From NCBI RefSeq assembly GCF_030272615.1, contig NC_081413.1, forward strand, positions 23,066,501 through 23,130,500: DNA of 64,000 nt, in the 5' to 3' direction. This document shows, piece by piece, positions 47,856 through 57,261 of the stretch (positions within the stretch are counted from its first letter, which is position 1; each line of letters starts with the position of its first letter). The position numbers were made by a program, and so were the translations under genes. The notes beneath the pieces were generated by a model. That model did not search any database, had not been told where the DNA came from, and saw nothing but the letters and a program-made list of their open reading frames with translations. The stretch is from Cryptomeria japonica (taxonomy: Eukaryota > Streptophyta > Pinopsida > Cupressales > Cupressaceae).

Positions 47856-48560
47856 CTGCAGTCAAGAAAATCAACCGTGTCAGTCAAAGTGGCATTCACT
47901 ATTCATCACAAAATTCTGCTTTTTATCCTAGTGACACTCATTGTTTATCACAAAGTGTTGCTTCTATTCTAGTGGCATTCCCTATTCATCACAAAGTGTT
48001 GCTATGGATCCTAGTGGTACTCCTTGTTCATCACAAAGTACTACATGTTTTAGCACTTCGTGTTCATCACAAAGTGCTACTTATATTTGCACTCCATGTT
48101 CATCACAAAGTGCTGCTCTTATTGGTACTCCCTGTTCATCACAAAGTACTATGTCTTGGTACTCCCTATTCATCACAAAGTGCCTCAATTTATCCTATCC
48201 TAGGGCTATACTTGAGTGTATCCTCTTGAGTAGTTTCATAATTGGCAACGTATGTTCTATCACAGAATTGTCAATCCTAGCCCTATCTGCTATCCTAGTC
48301 TTCCCTAGAGGACCTGCTTGAGTGTATCCTCTCAGCAGCTTATCCAATTGACAGCATATGTTCATCACAGAACTACCGATTTGACCTTGAAGATATAGAC
48401 GTGCCTAGCCAACCTAGATGCGCTTGGCACCAACGCAGACGCACCTTGGTGTTTTTTGACATTTTTGACATTACCTAAACGTGCATTTATTGCACTACCT
48501 AGCATGCATTTATGACAAAAATTAATGCGACAAAGTACAAGGAGGTTTTGAGGTACTCAC
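47856..48560 (-). other. Intron of the G2 PMD gene
   Basis: GTGAGTACC donor and TTGACTGCAG acceptor, about 705 bp. It contains the hairpin-repeat array (47892-48183) at its 3' side. G3 has the same intron (56155-56700) with matching donor and acceptor. Confidence 0.75.
47892..48183 (-). repeat. Eight-unit hairpin repeat array in the PMD intron (G2)
   Basis: Units centred on TTCATCACAAAGT. Five-base arms flank a 15-nt loop: 47934/47954 ACACT-AGTGT, 48017/48037 GTACT-AGTAC, 48053/48073 and 48089/48109 GCACT-AGTGC, 48125/48145 GTACT-AGTAC. The unit at 48159/48179 is GTACT-AGTGC, which pairs through one G-U as plus-strand RNA. Units at 47892 and 47975 are not fully paired. Period is 34-43 bp. 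Confidence 0.85.
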
Positions 48561-48715
48561 CGGCTCTCCTGCATCGGCTGGCCTCTGAAATCGGCGAACG
48601 TGATCGAATCTATGCACCAAAGCCATCGCTGCTGACTGCTACTGCTCTATTCTCTCTCTGCACTCTAATCTCTTGGATGTGTGGATGACAATGAGGATGT
48701 ATTCCCCTCGTGGTC

Positions 48716-48726
48716 TATTTTATAGA
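48716..48726 (-). promoter_or_regulatory. TATA box of the G2 PMD gene
   Basis: The reverse complement reads CTATAAAATAG about 90 bp upstream of the ATG at 48626, in the gene's direction. G3 has CTATAAGATAG at 55989-55999, the same distance from its ATG. A pol II start about 30 bp downstream would give a leader of about 65 nt. Confidence 0.65.
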
Positions 48727-48960
48727 CTGTACTAGCCCTAGCCCTCGTTTCCTGAGTCAGTCTTCCTTATCCCATGACTCTGTCACTCTATCCTATCTGA
48801 TCAGTCCATTCTAGTCTTTCTTTCTTATCAAGAGATTGTCTACGATCTTTCCAGACATTTTCATCCAATCTCTCAAGGGGGCACATTATTCCCATCTTGG
48901 GGAAACTTTGTATTAGTTCATCTTATCTTCTTTGAAACAACGTGACAAGCCCCATTGTCT

Positions 48961-48975
48961 CAAAGAGGGGCAAAA
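48961..48975 (+). other. G2 polypurine tract
   Basis: CAAAGAGGGGCAAAA directly before the TGTAGACACC of the right LTR. The reverse appears in G3 at 55744-55758. Confidence 0.85.
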
Positions 48976-49764
48976 TGTAGACACCTAAAACTGTCCAGTC
49001 TAATTAAATAAATATCTGTATTTATTTAATTACTTTAGCCTAATTCTTCTATTAATTAAATAAATCTTTATTTATTTAATTAATTCATTTATCCTCTTCT
49101 AGCCTTATTTCTCATTTAAATAAATACATTTATTTATTTAAATTATCCTTTTCCTAAATTAAATAAATATCTTATTTATTTAATTGATCCCACTTCTATT
49201 AATTAAATGAATCTTTATTTATTTAATTAATTCATTAGCCTTTTCTACCCATGACACATGTCATTCATCTTTTAATTCATACACTTCCCACCCTCTTATT
49301 ATTTTCGTATTTTCTCTACCTGCCCTCTAATCATAGCCGACCTCTTTTACACCTCTCAATCTTATCCTTCCATTTCTTATAGTTTCTTCTATATAAGGAG
49401 ATGCTTCCTTCATTATCAAACTCTCACTATGCATTCAGCCCTGATGATTACTTGACTACACTACTCTTTTGAACTTTCATATGCGATCCTACTTGTAACC
49501 ACATTTCCGTTCTTTGTTGAGCTCTTGTGTACACATAAAATCTGAGAGCAGATATATCAAGCAAGATCAATGGAGATAAGAAGAATGGAGATCCAAACCC
49601 TATTGGATATGTGATGGTATAATCTTTGTGATTTCATTTGATTTGCATTGTCTTAGGTAATCTTCATATGTTATGGTGGATCTTTGTTGTTGTTAGGCTA
49701 GGGTTTTGTGGTTGAATTCATTTAGTCTTTCAATATTATTGTTTATCCATTTTCACCATATATA
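48976..49764 (+). repeat. G2 3' LTR
   Basis: 789 bp, collinear with the 5' LTR with scattered substitutions. It ends CCATATATA where the other copy has CCATATACA. GTATC follows at 49765-49769. Confidence 0.94.
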
Positions 49765-49769
49765 GTATC

Positions 49770-51476
49770 TAAGTGATAAATTTTGATTGAATTAGGCTCC
49801 TTGAGCATCTTTCAACTGTTTGTCACAAATCTGGAAGGTTATAACATCATTTGGGCAATCAGGTTCACTTTTTGTTAAAACGGGGCTAAAAAGGATAGTA
49901 ACCCGTGGAGGCCTAATTGGGTGAAATTTGCTTGCATAGGGAAATGATGACCACAACCACCATGTAACCTGACTTGGAAGGTGTCAATAAGATCTAAACT
50001 CAACGATTTTCATGGTTTTAGCTCCTTATAAGATGGTATAATGAATGTCCACAATTATAGGAAAGAAAGTAGGGTTTTGAGAGGGTTTCACTCATGTAAC
50101 AAAGGATGTCACTTCTAAACCACAAACCAAGCCTCCAAATTATTGTAGAACATTTTCCACATCATTTTTAACTATTTTGTAACTCTACCCTGCATGACAT
50201 TATACCAAACATTTGCCATACAACAACAAAATGATTGTTAAAATGCACTGCCAGTGCTAATTCACTATTTTTGCTAGACTTTGAAGGGTTATAACTTCAT
50301 AAATAACTTCACCAAATCATGTAAAAATATCCAAACACTTTTTTAACACTTTTCACAAGGTCTTCAAACATGCACATGTTCATAAAGTGATTTATGATTC
50401 AAAAGACATTAAATTCCCCAAAACAGGGTACTTGCTGCCAGCCACAACTTGACTCCATTTCAAGGTAAAATAAACACTATTTGGAGCTCCAAATACATCT
50501 AAAACTCCAAGGAGACTAGTGTAGACCTCTTCCTTAAGTTTTATCACTCAAATTGACCTTTGAGTACAAACAAATTTGGTCTTTGCTCACATTTGCTAGC
50601 CAAATCCATCTCCAACTTGCCTAGCATAAACTTAAAGACACTTCTTTTGCACAACCCTGGCCAAAATATGAAATATTTACACTATACATATGCCATACAA
50701 CTTTTCTAAGTCCACCCATGGGAGCCCAAACTTGGATTTAGACAATTTGATGCATTTTGTAGGCCAAAACCCTTGACAGGGCAGTCAAGGAGCAAAATGA
50801 AATTATTTTTTTACAACCAACTTCCAAATACAAAACCAATGAAACTATTACATCAAATGCTTTGAATGTACATTGAAATAAATCTCCAGCAAGTACAATA
50901 TGGAAGGAAACTATCCAGTATGGACTGTCACAAGAAAATGAGTTTAGGAACCATTAAAAGCCAGAATTTTTTGATATTTCCAATTGAGAATGTCTTTCAA
51001 ATACAATTGCCAACCCTATACAAAGAAGAGGAAGGAATATTTATAGCACCATGATTCAGTTATGAGGTCATGTAAGGACAACCAGTTGTAGGTGGTTTGC
51101 TTTTACAAACTTCTTAAAAATGACAACTTTTGTTGCTCCAAATGACATTTTTGAGTAACCTAACTTATCTATCCCTCCTAGACACTTAGGAATGTTTAAA
51201 AACACTCACAAAACATGTTCCAAAACTTTCCCAACCATTTCTAGGAATAAGGCAATTTCCCACTTTTTAGCCCTTTTTAGCCTAGAAGCACAAAATTGAC
51301 AACTCAAGCCATAAGAAGCAAAACTTGATCTCTCAAGCACAAAATGAGATCAAACACTTATGAAATGAATAAAAACAACCTATAACAAAATTCAAAACCT
51401 ATTACAAGACTCACAAACACTTAAGCATGAAAATACTAAAAAGGAGAGTGAAGCATGACTAGGTGCTCCTACACCA
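49770..51476 (-). repeat. G1 5' LTR, outer part
   Basis: Continues the LTR broken at 38263 and matches 24582-26282 to the ACACCA end. Frame 50866-51054 is not a gene. Followed by the GTGTT target duplication. Confidence 0.93.
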
Positions 51477-51481
51477 GTGTT

Positions 51482-52640
51482 CTTATGTTATTCTTGTTGT
51501 AAATTTTAATTTTCTCAAGTAAAGGTTTTTTTGAGGAAATATTTTTAATGCCTAGAAATAATTATTTTTTTGTGGACTTTGTGTCATATATTCAGCTTTT
51601 GTTTACTAGGATTAATAGAAGGAGATAATAACTCGAAGACTTTGAGATTAATATTGTTATTTCAAGAAAAGATTATCAAAATTGGTAATAAGATATCAAG
51701 ATAAAGGATTTGTGCTTTACTTTGTTGTCTTAGTACACAACTATGGGCTACATAAGTTATTTGTAAAAGGCTGGTAGGAATATAGTGACTACAAGACTTT
51801 GATCTTAAACACTATTTTCTCATCCCGGAGAAGCAAAGGGGAACTTTGTACTTTCATGGAAACTTTGCTTCTTTACTTATTTGTATTTATTGGTGTAAAT
51901 TATCTCTCATAATTACACTTTAAATAATTTGACTTAGGGTAATGAATTTCATAGTAGTTTGGATATGAGACACTTAGAGAAGTGTGCAAATAGGGATGAT
52001 GTATGTAGGAGAAATTCCACCTTTTATGGTCTTAGCTTGTTGTTACATTGGGTGATCCACCTCATGTAGAATATTTTATTATTTCTCCTAACTAACCCTA
52101 CCTACCCTTGTTTTTCATTGATCCAGATGTCATGTTCGTGTGCTCACATATCCATATGGCCTTGCCTTTATAAATAGGCTTATCTTCGTTGTATGTACTT
52201 TTGGATGATCCAGTCGATTAGCATTTTACATCTTGATTTGAATATACTTTATTCTTATCAAATCTTTTGTCTCTCTTTTGTGCTATTCAATATGCTCTTG
52301 ATATTGGCTATTTTCAACAAATTCTTATATTATTTGATCATTCCTACATTTTTGGGTTAATTTGCAATATTGAAAGTGTAAGAAATAAATTACTTCTCTA
52401 TATTTTAAATTATTTTCTGAAGAAAGAGGAAAGAATAACATATATCTCTACAAAAGAGGATATAATGATGTACAACCCATGTTAAAATAGGATTTTAGAT
52501 TTGTATCTTATTTTATAAGGATAGAGTAGTGAATCACAGGGGATCCCTCCCTTAAGAATTAAGAGATATTTAATCTCACACACTATAGTTGAAACCAAAA
52601 TTTTGTAAACTTCTCTAGCTTGGAAGAATTTCAACCAATA
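51482..52640 (+). repeat. R0 5' LTR, right part
   Basis: Sequence between the G1 target duplication and the R0 primer site. AT-rich, with short frames (52267-52485, 52482-52727) lacking domains. Assigned to the R0 LTR because it is bounded by a target duplication on the left and a primer site on the right; the exact right end (near CAACCAATA) is approximate. Confidence 0.65.
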
Positions 52641-52641
52641 G

Positions 52642-52661
52642 TTTTTGGTGACTCTGCTAAG
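52642..52661 (+). other. R0 primer binding site
   Basis: TTTTTGGTGACTCTGCTAAG, the TTTTTGG-GACTCTGCTGGGGA type used by many plant gypsy elements. It sits about 200 bp before the gag remnant. Confidence 0.72.
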
Positions 52662-52799
52662 GATACGATACACATCCAAAGGCCTCATGATTTTGGTTGA
52701 AGTGTACCAATATCCTATTAATTGCAATTTATGTTTTTGTAATTTCCCAAGATTTCATGAAGGACATGTAAAATGGCTGCTCAAGGTCCTAGGGGAATG

Positions 52800-53310
52800 C
52801 TTTTGGTCCGTTGAATCTGACTCCACATCTACATTATTTTCCTGATGGATCGCAAAAGAATATTCCCAAGTTACATGAGGATGGTACACAACATCCAGAT
52901 GAACATCTTGATACTTTTTACATTTCATATGGTGTTGCTAGAGTTTAACATGAAAATGTTTCAGTGAGGTTGTTTATTGAGACATTCCAAGGTGGTGTTG
53001 TTGACTAGTTCTACCATCTTGCACCACTAACTATCAGTAATTGGTAGACACTCAGGACAAAGTTTGAAGAGAGGTTCAAGCCTATAGAAGATTCTCATGC
53101 ATTACTAGTATAGTTGAATTAAATGAAAAAAGAACCAGAGGAACCCATGCGGGAGTTTGCGGTGAAATTTAACAAGTTGTCTAATAGAATTACAATGGTG
53201 GCTCAACCCACTACTAAAAATTTGAAGTGCTTTTGCACCAATACTCAGTTGCTTGAGGTGAGTTTGTTGTTGAGAAGGACATCTTTGAGAGATCTTGTAG
53301 TTTCATAAAT
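52800..53310 (+). pseudogene. R0 gag remnant
   Basis: Plus-strand frames with GSQKNIPKLHEDGTQHPDEH, then VRLFIETFQGGVVD, FYHLAPLTISNW and TLRTKFEERFKPIEDSHALL, then KKEPEEPMREFAVKFNKLSN. This is a clear Ty3/gypsy Retrotrans_gag capsid pattern. Several TAG and TAA codons stand where Trp or Gln is expected. No zinc knuckle or protease was found after it. Confidence 0.75.
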
Positions 53311-53437
53311 CCTATAAATTGACATTGAAGGTGATCTTATCCTTGCAGGCAAGATAAAGATAGAACCAAATGGGTCTAGAGAAAATTCTCCTTTGGAATC
53401 ATTTTCTACTAAGAGAATAGATACCATGGTGTAGAGG

Positions 53438-54743
53438 TTGTCTAATGAAGTTGTATCCCTTAAGAAGAATTTATCACAAGGTTATTTTATCTCTTACAAA
53501 TATATCCCAAGTACTTATCCAAATATTGCTTCTAATTATGATGTAAGGAACCAACACAAGATTCCATCACCACCAGAAAAGCTTGTACTCAAGGCACCGC
53601 CGATAAATACAGCAATGGGGAATTATGAATCTAAACAAAGTGATCTTGCTAATCTCTTCCAAGAGGAGGAATAATATATAGATGGTAACTCCCATATCTA
53701 GTTAGTGCATTATCAAGAAGCTGTTGAGAAAGATACCATGGGGAATAAATCTCCAGATGATGAAAGTCACTTTTCCAAGGTGTCAGTAAAGGAAGACAAT
53801 CATATCATAAGATGTGAAAATATGGACATGCATAAAGGTATCATTCAACTTGAAAAAATTGAGAATGCACTTTTATTTCAAGGTCATGAAGTTGGATATA
53901 TTGTGCATGTGGAAGATAACAAGGAACTTAATGAAGACTTTTTCACAAGCATAATAGAGGAGTTTTGCTTAAGTCTTGACGACAACTCAATATCTCCCAA
54001 TTCTAAAGTTTGTGGAAAACATGATGAAGGAAGAAATGTAGACATGTTTTCACTTGAATCACATGAGGAAACTCATTCCACTTAGCATGTGGTTGTCATT
54101 TAGGAATCAATTGATAAAGGTAAAACAAGCAAGAAGAGCTCAAAGTTTGTCATAACAAGGGGATGTCTTATAAGAAATATAGCTTTGTTGGAAGATAATG
54201 AGATGTAAAAGGTCACACTTGTTCCTAAACATGAAGACACAATTGAGAGTGAGACCAAAGATCCTTTGCCAGTTGAGCATGAGAAGTCCTGATTCATTGA
54301 TTTACTTTGGAGTAGTAGTACATATGATCAACTTGAGGAAGCAAGTGCATTTGTTCATTTCTTCTAGGGAGTAGTGTATCATATCATGGTACTATTGGTT
54401 GTGCTTCATCTACACCTGACAGTCTATGATCCTATCAAACATGACACCTTGTTGAAGAAGGCAAGCTACTTTGGAGTACCAATTAATGGATTCATTTAAG
54501 TAATTTCTTGTTGTTGGTCAGTTTTTAGGTTAGGTTAGTTTCCCTTTCCAATAAGTGTAGTTGCACAAAGTTGAGTCTTGTTTCAGTAGATTGTTTCTAG
54601 TTAATTCTTGTAATTCTTTTGTCTTTTATGTCTTTTGTTGCTTGACTCTATAGCCCAATGGATGATAAAGGAACTTAAAGTTCAAGATTCTTCTCCCTTC
54701 AAACGTTCCAATGGTCGAAGGAGGTTCCCCAGTCAGAGCCAGT
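53438..54743 (+). pseudogene. R0 internal tail, unrecognised frames
   Basis: Broken frames at 53438-53674 (lysine- and proline-rich, SPPEKLVLKAPPINTAMGN), 53705-54085 (126 codons, acidic, with HKGIIQLEKIENALLFQGHE) and further to 54297. They follow gag in the same direction and may be the rest of a gag-derived polyprotein. I do not recognise a domain. GAAGGAGG near 54715 is the only purine run before the 3' LTR. Confidence 0.4.
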
Positions 54744-54925
54744 TGTTGTCCTCATTTTTGGCTATCACAAAAATAGGTCAACCCCTACAAATTTTGTCCA
54801 ATTTATAGTCCATGTGATCTAAGAACGCTTTCTAAGGTCTAATGCATGATTTAGGACCCATGATTCTTGATTCAAACATTCTAGTCCTTTTCTAGGTCTT
54901 TTAAGTTAGTTTTGTGTTTAAGTGT
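54744..54925 (+). repeat. R0 3' LTR, left end
   Basis: Matches 22994 to about 23170 (shared CAACCCCTACAAA, GCATGATTTAGGACCC, TTGATTCA, TTTTAAGTTAGTTTT). It stops where G3 begins, next to the point where the first palindrome starts in the 5' LTR. The rest is beyond the window. Confidence 0.78.
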
Positions 54926-55743
54926 TGTTTATGGTGAAAATGGATAACAATAATAACAAAATTGAAAGGCTAAATGAATTCAACCACCAAACCCTAGCCT
55001 AACAACAACAAAGATCTACCATAACATATGAAGATTACCTAAGACAATGCAAATAACTCAAAATCACAAAGATTATACCATCACATGTCCAATAGGGTTT
55101 TGATCTCCATTCTTCCTATCTCCATTGATCTTGCTTGATATATTTGCTCTCAGATTTTTATATGCACAAGAGCTCAATAAAGAACGGAATGTGGTTGCAA
55201 GTAGGATCGTAGTGTAGCCAAGTCCTCCAAAATTGTTGATTAGTCTGAGTGATTAGGATGATTGATTAGGAATGAATGATTAGGATGATTAGGGTTTGAT
55301 AATGAAGAAAGCATCTCCTTATATAGAAGACACAATATGAAATGGAGGGATAAGATTGAGAGGTGTAAAAGGAGGTCGGCTAAGATTAGAGGGTAGGTAA
55401 AGGAAATAATAAAATAATGAAAGGGGTAGGTAGTGTATGAATTAAGAGATGAATGACATGTGTCATGGGTAGAAAAAGCTAATGAATTAATTAAATAAAT
55501 AAATATTTATTTAATAAATAGAAGAAGTAGGATAATTAAATAAATAAAAATATTTATTTAATTTAGGAAAAGGATAATTTAAATAAATAAATGTATTTAT
55601 TTAAATGAGAAATAAGGCTAGAAGAGGATAAATGAATTAATTAAATAAATAAAGATTTATTTAATTAATAGAAGAATTAGGCTTAGATAATTAAATAAAT
55701 AAAATATTTATTTAATTAGACATGACAATTTTAGGTGTCTACA
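54926..55743 (-). repeat. G3 3' LTR
   Basis: 818 bp, reverse of the G2 LTR: TGTTTATGG at the left, GGTGTCTACA at the right. AT-rich palindromes at 55480-55725 and the TATA region near 55317 correspond to those of G2. The left part has a small indel-rich stretch (GATTAGGATGATTGATTAGG, 55253-55300) absent from G2. Confidence 0.92.
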
Positions 55744-55760
55744 TTTTGCCCCTCTTTGAG
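55744..55760 (-). other. G3 polypurine tract
   Basis: The reverse complement reads TCTCAAAGAGGGGCAAAA, abutting the 3' LTR; it is the same as in G2. Confidence 0.85.
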
Positions 55761-55988
55761 ACAATGCGGCTTGTCGCGTTGTTTCAAAGAAGATAAGATG
55801 AACTAATACAGAGTTGCCCCAGGATGGGAATAATATGCCCCCTCGAGAGATTGGATGAAAATGTCTGAAAAGATTGCAGACAATCTCTCGATAAGAAAGA
55901 AAGGCTAGAATGGATTGACCGGATAAAGTGACAAAGTCACGGGATGAAGAGGATTGACTCGGGAAAAGAAGGCGAGGGCTAGGGTAGG

Positions 55989-55999
55989 CTATAAGATAG
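55989..55999 (+). promoter_or_regulatory. TATA box of the G3 PMD gene
   Basis: CTATAAGATAG, 90 bp upstream of the ATG at 56089. It corresponds to CTATAAAATAG in G2, and one base weakens it. Confidence 0.55.
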
Positions 56000-56088
56000 A
56001 CCACGGGGGAAAATACATCCTCATTGTCATCTACACTGTCACAAGAGCATAGTGCAAAGTGAAAATAAAGCAGCAACAGTCAGCAGCG

Positions 56089-57261
56089 ATGGCTTTTGTT
56101 CACAGATTCGACCGTGTTCGCCGATTCTAGAGGCCAACGGAGGCAGGAGAGCCAGTGAGTACCACAAAACCTCCTCATACTTTGATGCATTTATTGTTGT
56201 CATTAATGCATACTAGGTAATGTAATAAATGCATGTTTATGTTAGGAAAGCGCGTTTGCATTTGAAAAGTATGAATTTGCATCTTCTAGGTCAAATCGGC
56301 AGTTCTGTGATGAACATACGCTGTCGATTGGATAAGCTGCTGAGAGGATACACTCAAGCAGGTCCTCTAGGAAGACTAGGATAGATCAAGGCACTTTGTG
56401 ATGAACAGTGAGTACCAAGATAAAGTACTTTGTGATGAACAGGGAGTACTAAAATATGAGCAGCACTTTGTGATGAATAGGGAGTGCAAATGTGAGTAAC
56501 ACTTTGTGATGAACAGGGAGTGTCACACACGTAGTACTTTGTGATGAACAGTGAGTACCACTAGGATAAATAGCAACACTTTGTGATGAACAGTGAGTGT
56601 CACTAGGGTAGATAGCCATATGCATTTAGATAGCAAGTAGCATTTTGTGATAAACAGTGAATGCCACTATGACTGACATGATTGATTTGCTTGACTGCAG
56701 GAGTATTTGCCTATGTTGGAGTCACGGGAGAGATTCCCGTCCACACAGAGGTTGCGACCAGAGTTGTCGTTTCAGGATAGAGCTGCCATTGAGGAGATGG
56801 GATTGAGACACGTTCTGTATGTGCCTGAGTTTTGGGCAAACATGAGTTTGTTGACTGCGCTGGCTGAGAGATGACACTCTGAGACGTGCACGTTCCATCT
56901 GCTGATGGGTGAGATGACAGTCACCTTGGAGGATGTATATAGGATTATGCGGATACCGATTGATGGGGAGCTGATTTCGTACGATCGAGACGGAGACAGG
57001 GATGCCCTTAGATGAGTGTTCTAGGATCCGGGATAGGAGATGAGGGTGGGACATGTGGCATGGGATACCATGACATGGATAGGATTAGCACTACCAACAA
57101 TGTTGGCAGGAGTTATTAGTGGGTTCCTCTATCCTGATAGGGCAACACAAGGGGTGGCTGCAAGGGACACAAGGGCCAGGAGAGATGATCTTGGGACTGG
57201 TCCTTCTAGGGCTCAGACTCCATCGAGGCCAGGTGGCTCTGAGGGATGGAGTTCATCATAG
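56089..57261 (+). pseudogene. G3 plant mobile domain (PMD) gene, two exons
   Basis: Exon 1 56089-56154 is the same 22 codons as G2 except TAG at codon 14 (56128-56130). The donor is GTGAGTACC and the intron ends TTGACTGCAG at 56700. Exon 2 from 56701 reads EYLPMLESRERFPSTQRL, AAIEEMGLRHVLYVPEF, GEMTVTLEDVYRIMRIPIDG, with TGA for Trp at 56872-56874 and TGA at 57013-57015 as in G2. The domain then continues to 57261 (GHVAWDTMTWIGLALP, GVISGFLYPDRATQG). The Gln codon that is TAG in G2 exon 2 is intact here, so apart from the shared TGA the breaks arose separately. Confidence 0.85.
56391..56664 (+). repeat. Seven-unit hairpin repeat array in the PMD intron (G3)
   Basis: Core TTTGTGATGAACAG, unit starts 56391, 56425, 56463, 56499, 56534, 56576 and 56640. 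Five-base arms around a 15-nt loop: GTACT-AGTAC (56425, 56534), GCACT-AGTGC (56463), ACACT-AGTGT (56499, 56576), GCATT-AATGC (56640). The first unit is GCACT-AGTAC, one mismatch, the same odd combination as the corresponding end unit in G2. DNA between units is not conserved. Confidence 0.88.

Larger units (their letters stand above)
47395..48626 (-). pseudogene. G2 antisense plant mobile domain (PMD) gene, two exons
   Basis: Exon 1 is 48626-48561 (22 codons, MALVHRFDHVRRFQRPADAG), followed by GTGAGTACC. The intron ends TTGACTGCAG and exon 2 starts at 47855, phase 0. Exon 2 reads EYLPMLESRERFPST, RAAIEVMGLRYILYVPEF and FHLPMGEMTVTLEDVYRIL, matching the PMD family (MAIN/MAIL-type nuclear proteins and many transposon-borne relatives). 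TAG at 47810-47808 replaces a Gln codon and TGA at 47543-47541 an Arg codon. Beyond it the domain continues (GHMAWDTMTQTSLALP, GVISGFLCPDR). It runs opposite to gag. Confidence 0.85.
38264..49764 (+). mobile_element. G2: non-autonomous Ty3/gypsy element carrying an antisense PMD gene
   Basis: 11.5 kb, with target duplication GTATC on both sides. LTRs 38264-39055 and 48976-49764 (792 and 789 bp), TGTAGACACC at the start. It has a primer site, long leader, gag-protease-integrase-tail ORF on the plus strand, a conserved non-coding block, an antisense captured gene and a polypurine tract. No RT, RNase H or integrase core was found, so its mobility must have depended on enzymes from a relative. 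G3 (54926 onwards) is the same kind of element. Confidence 0.93.
24352..51476 (-). mobile_element. G1: chromodomain Ty3/gypsy retrotransposon, split by C2 and G2
   Basis: The ends are fixed by a perfect 5-bp target duplication GTGTT (24347-24351 and 51477-51481). LTRs: 24352-26282, and 38027-38263 joined to 49770-51476. Without its two insertions G1 is about 8.5 kb, with gag, protease, RT, RNase H, integrase and chromodomain in Ty3/gypsy order on the minus strand. It has many stops. It is inserted in R0's 5' LTR and hosts C2 in RT and G2 in its own 5' LTR. Confidence 0.93.
22994..54925 (+). mobile_element. R0: gag-only LTR retrotransposon hosting the nest (right end beyond G3)
   Basis: The sequence from TGTTGTCC at 22994 to about 23170 is repeated at 54744-54925, giving the starts of both LTRs. 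The 5' LTR is 22994-24351 plus 51482-52640, about 2.5 kb once G1 is removed. Inside are a primer site at 52642, a gag remnant, and an uncharacterised tail to 54743: only about 2.1 kb, with no reverse transcriptase seen. A long LTR with only gag resembles the non-autonomous LARD or TR-GAG type. The 3' LTR is cut at 54926 by G3 and continues outside the window. Confidence 0.75.

Noticed and set aside
56391-56664. Intronic C/D-box snoRNA cluster (GTGATGA resembles box C, with a terminal stem)
   Set aside because: No box D (CTGA) at the right distance, the units are only about 25 nt, and no guide segment is conserved. The likeness is confined to one heptamer.
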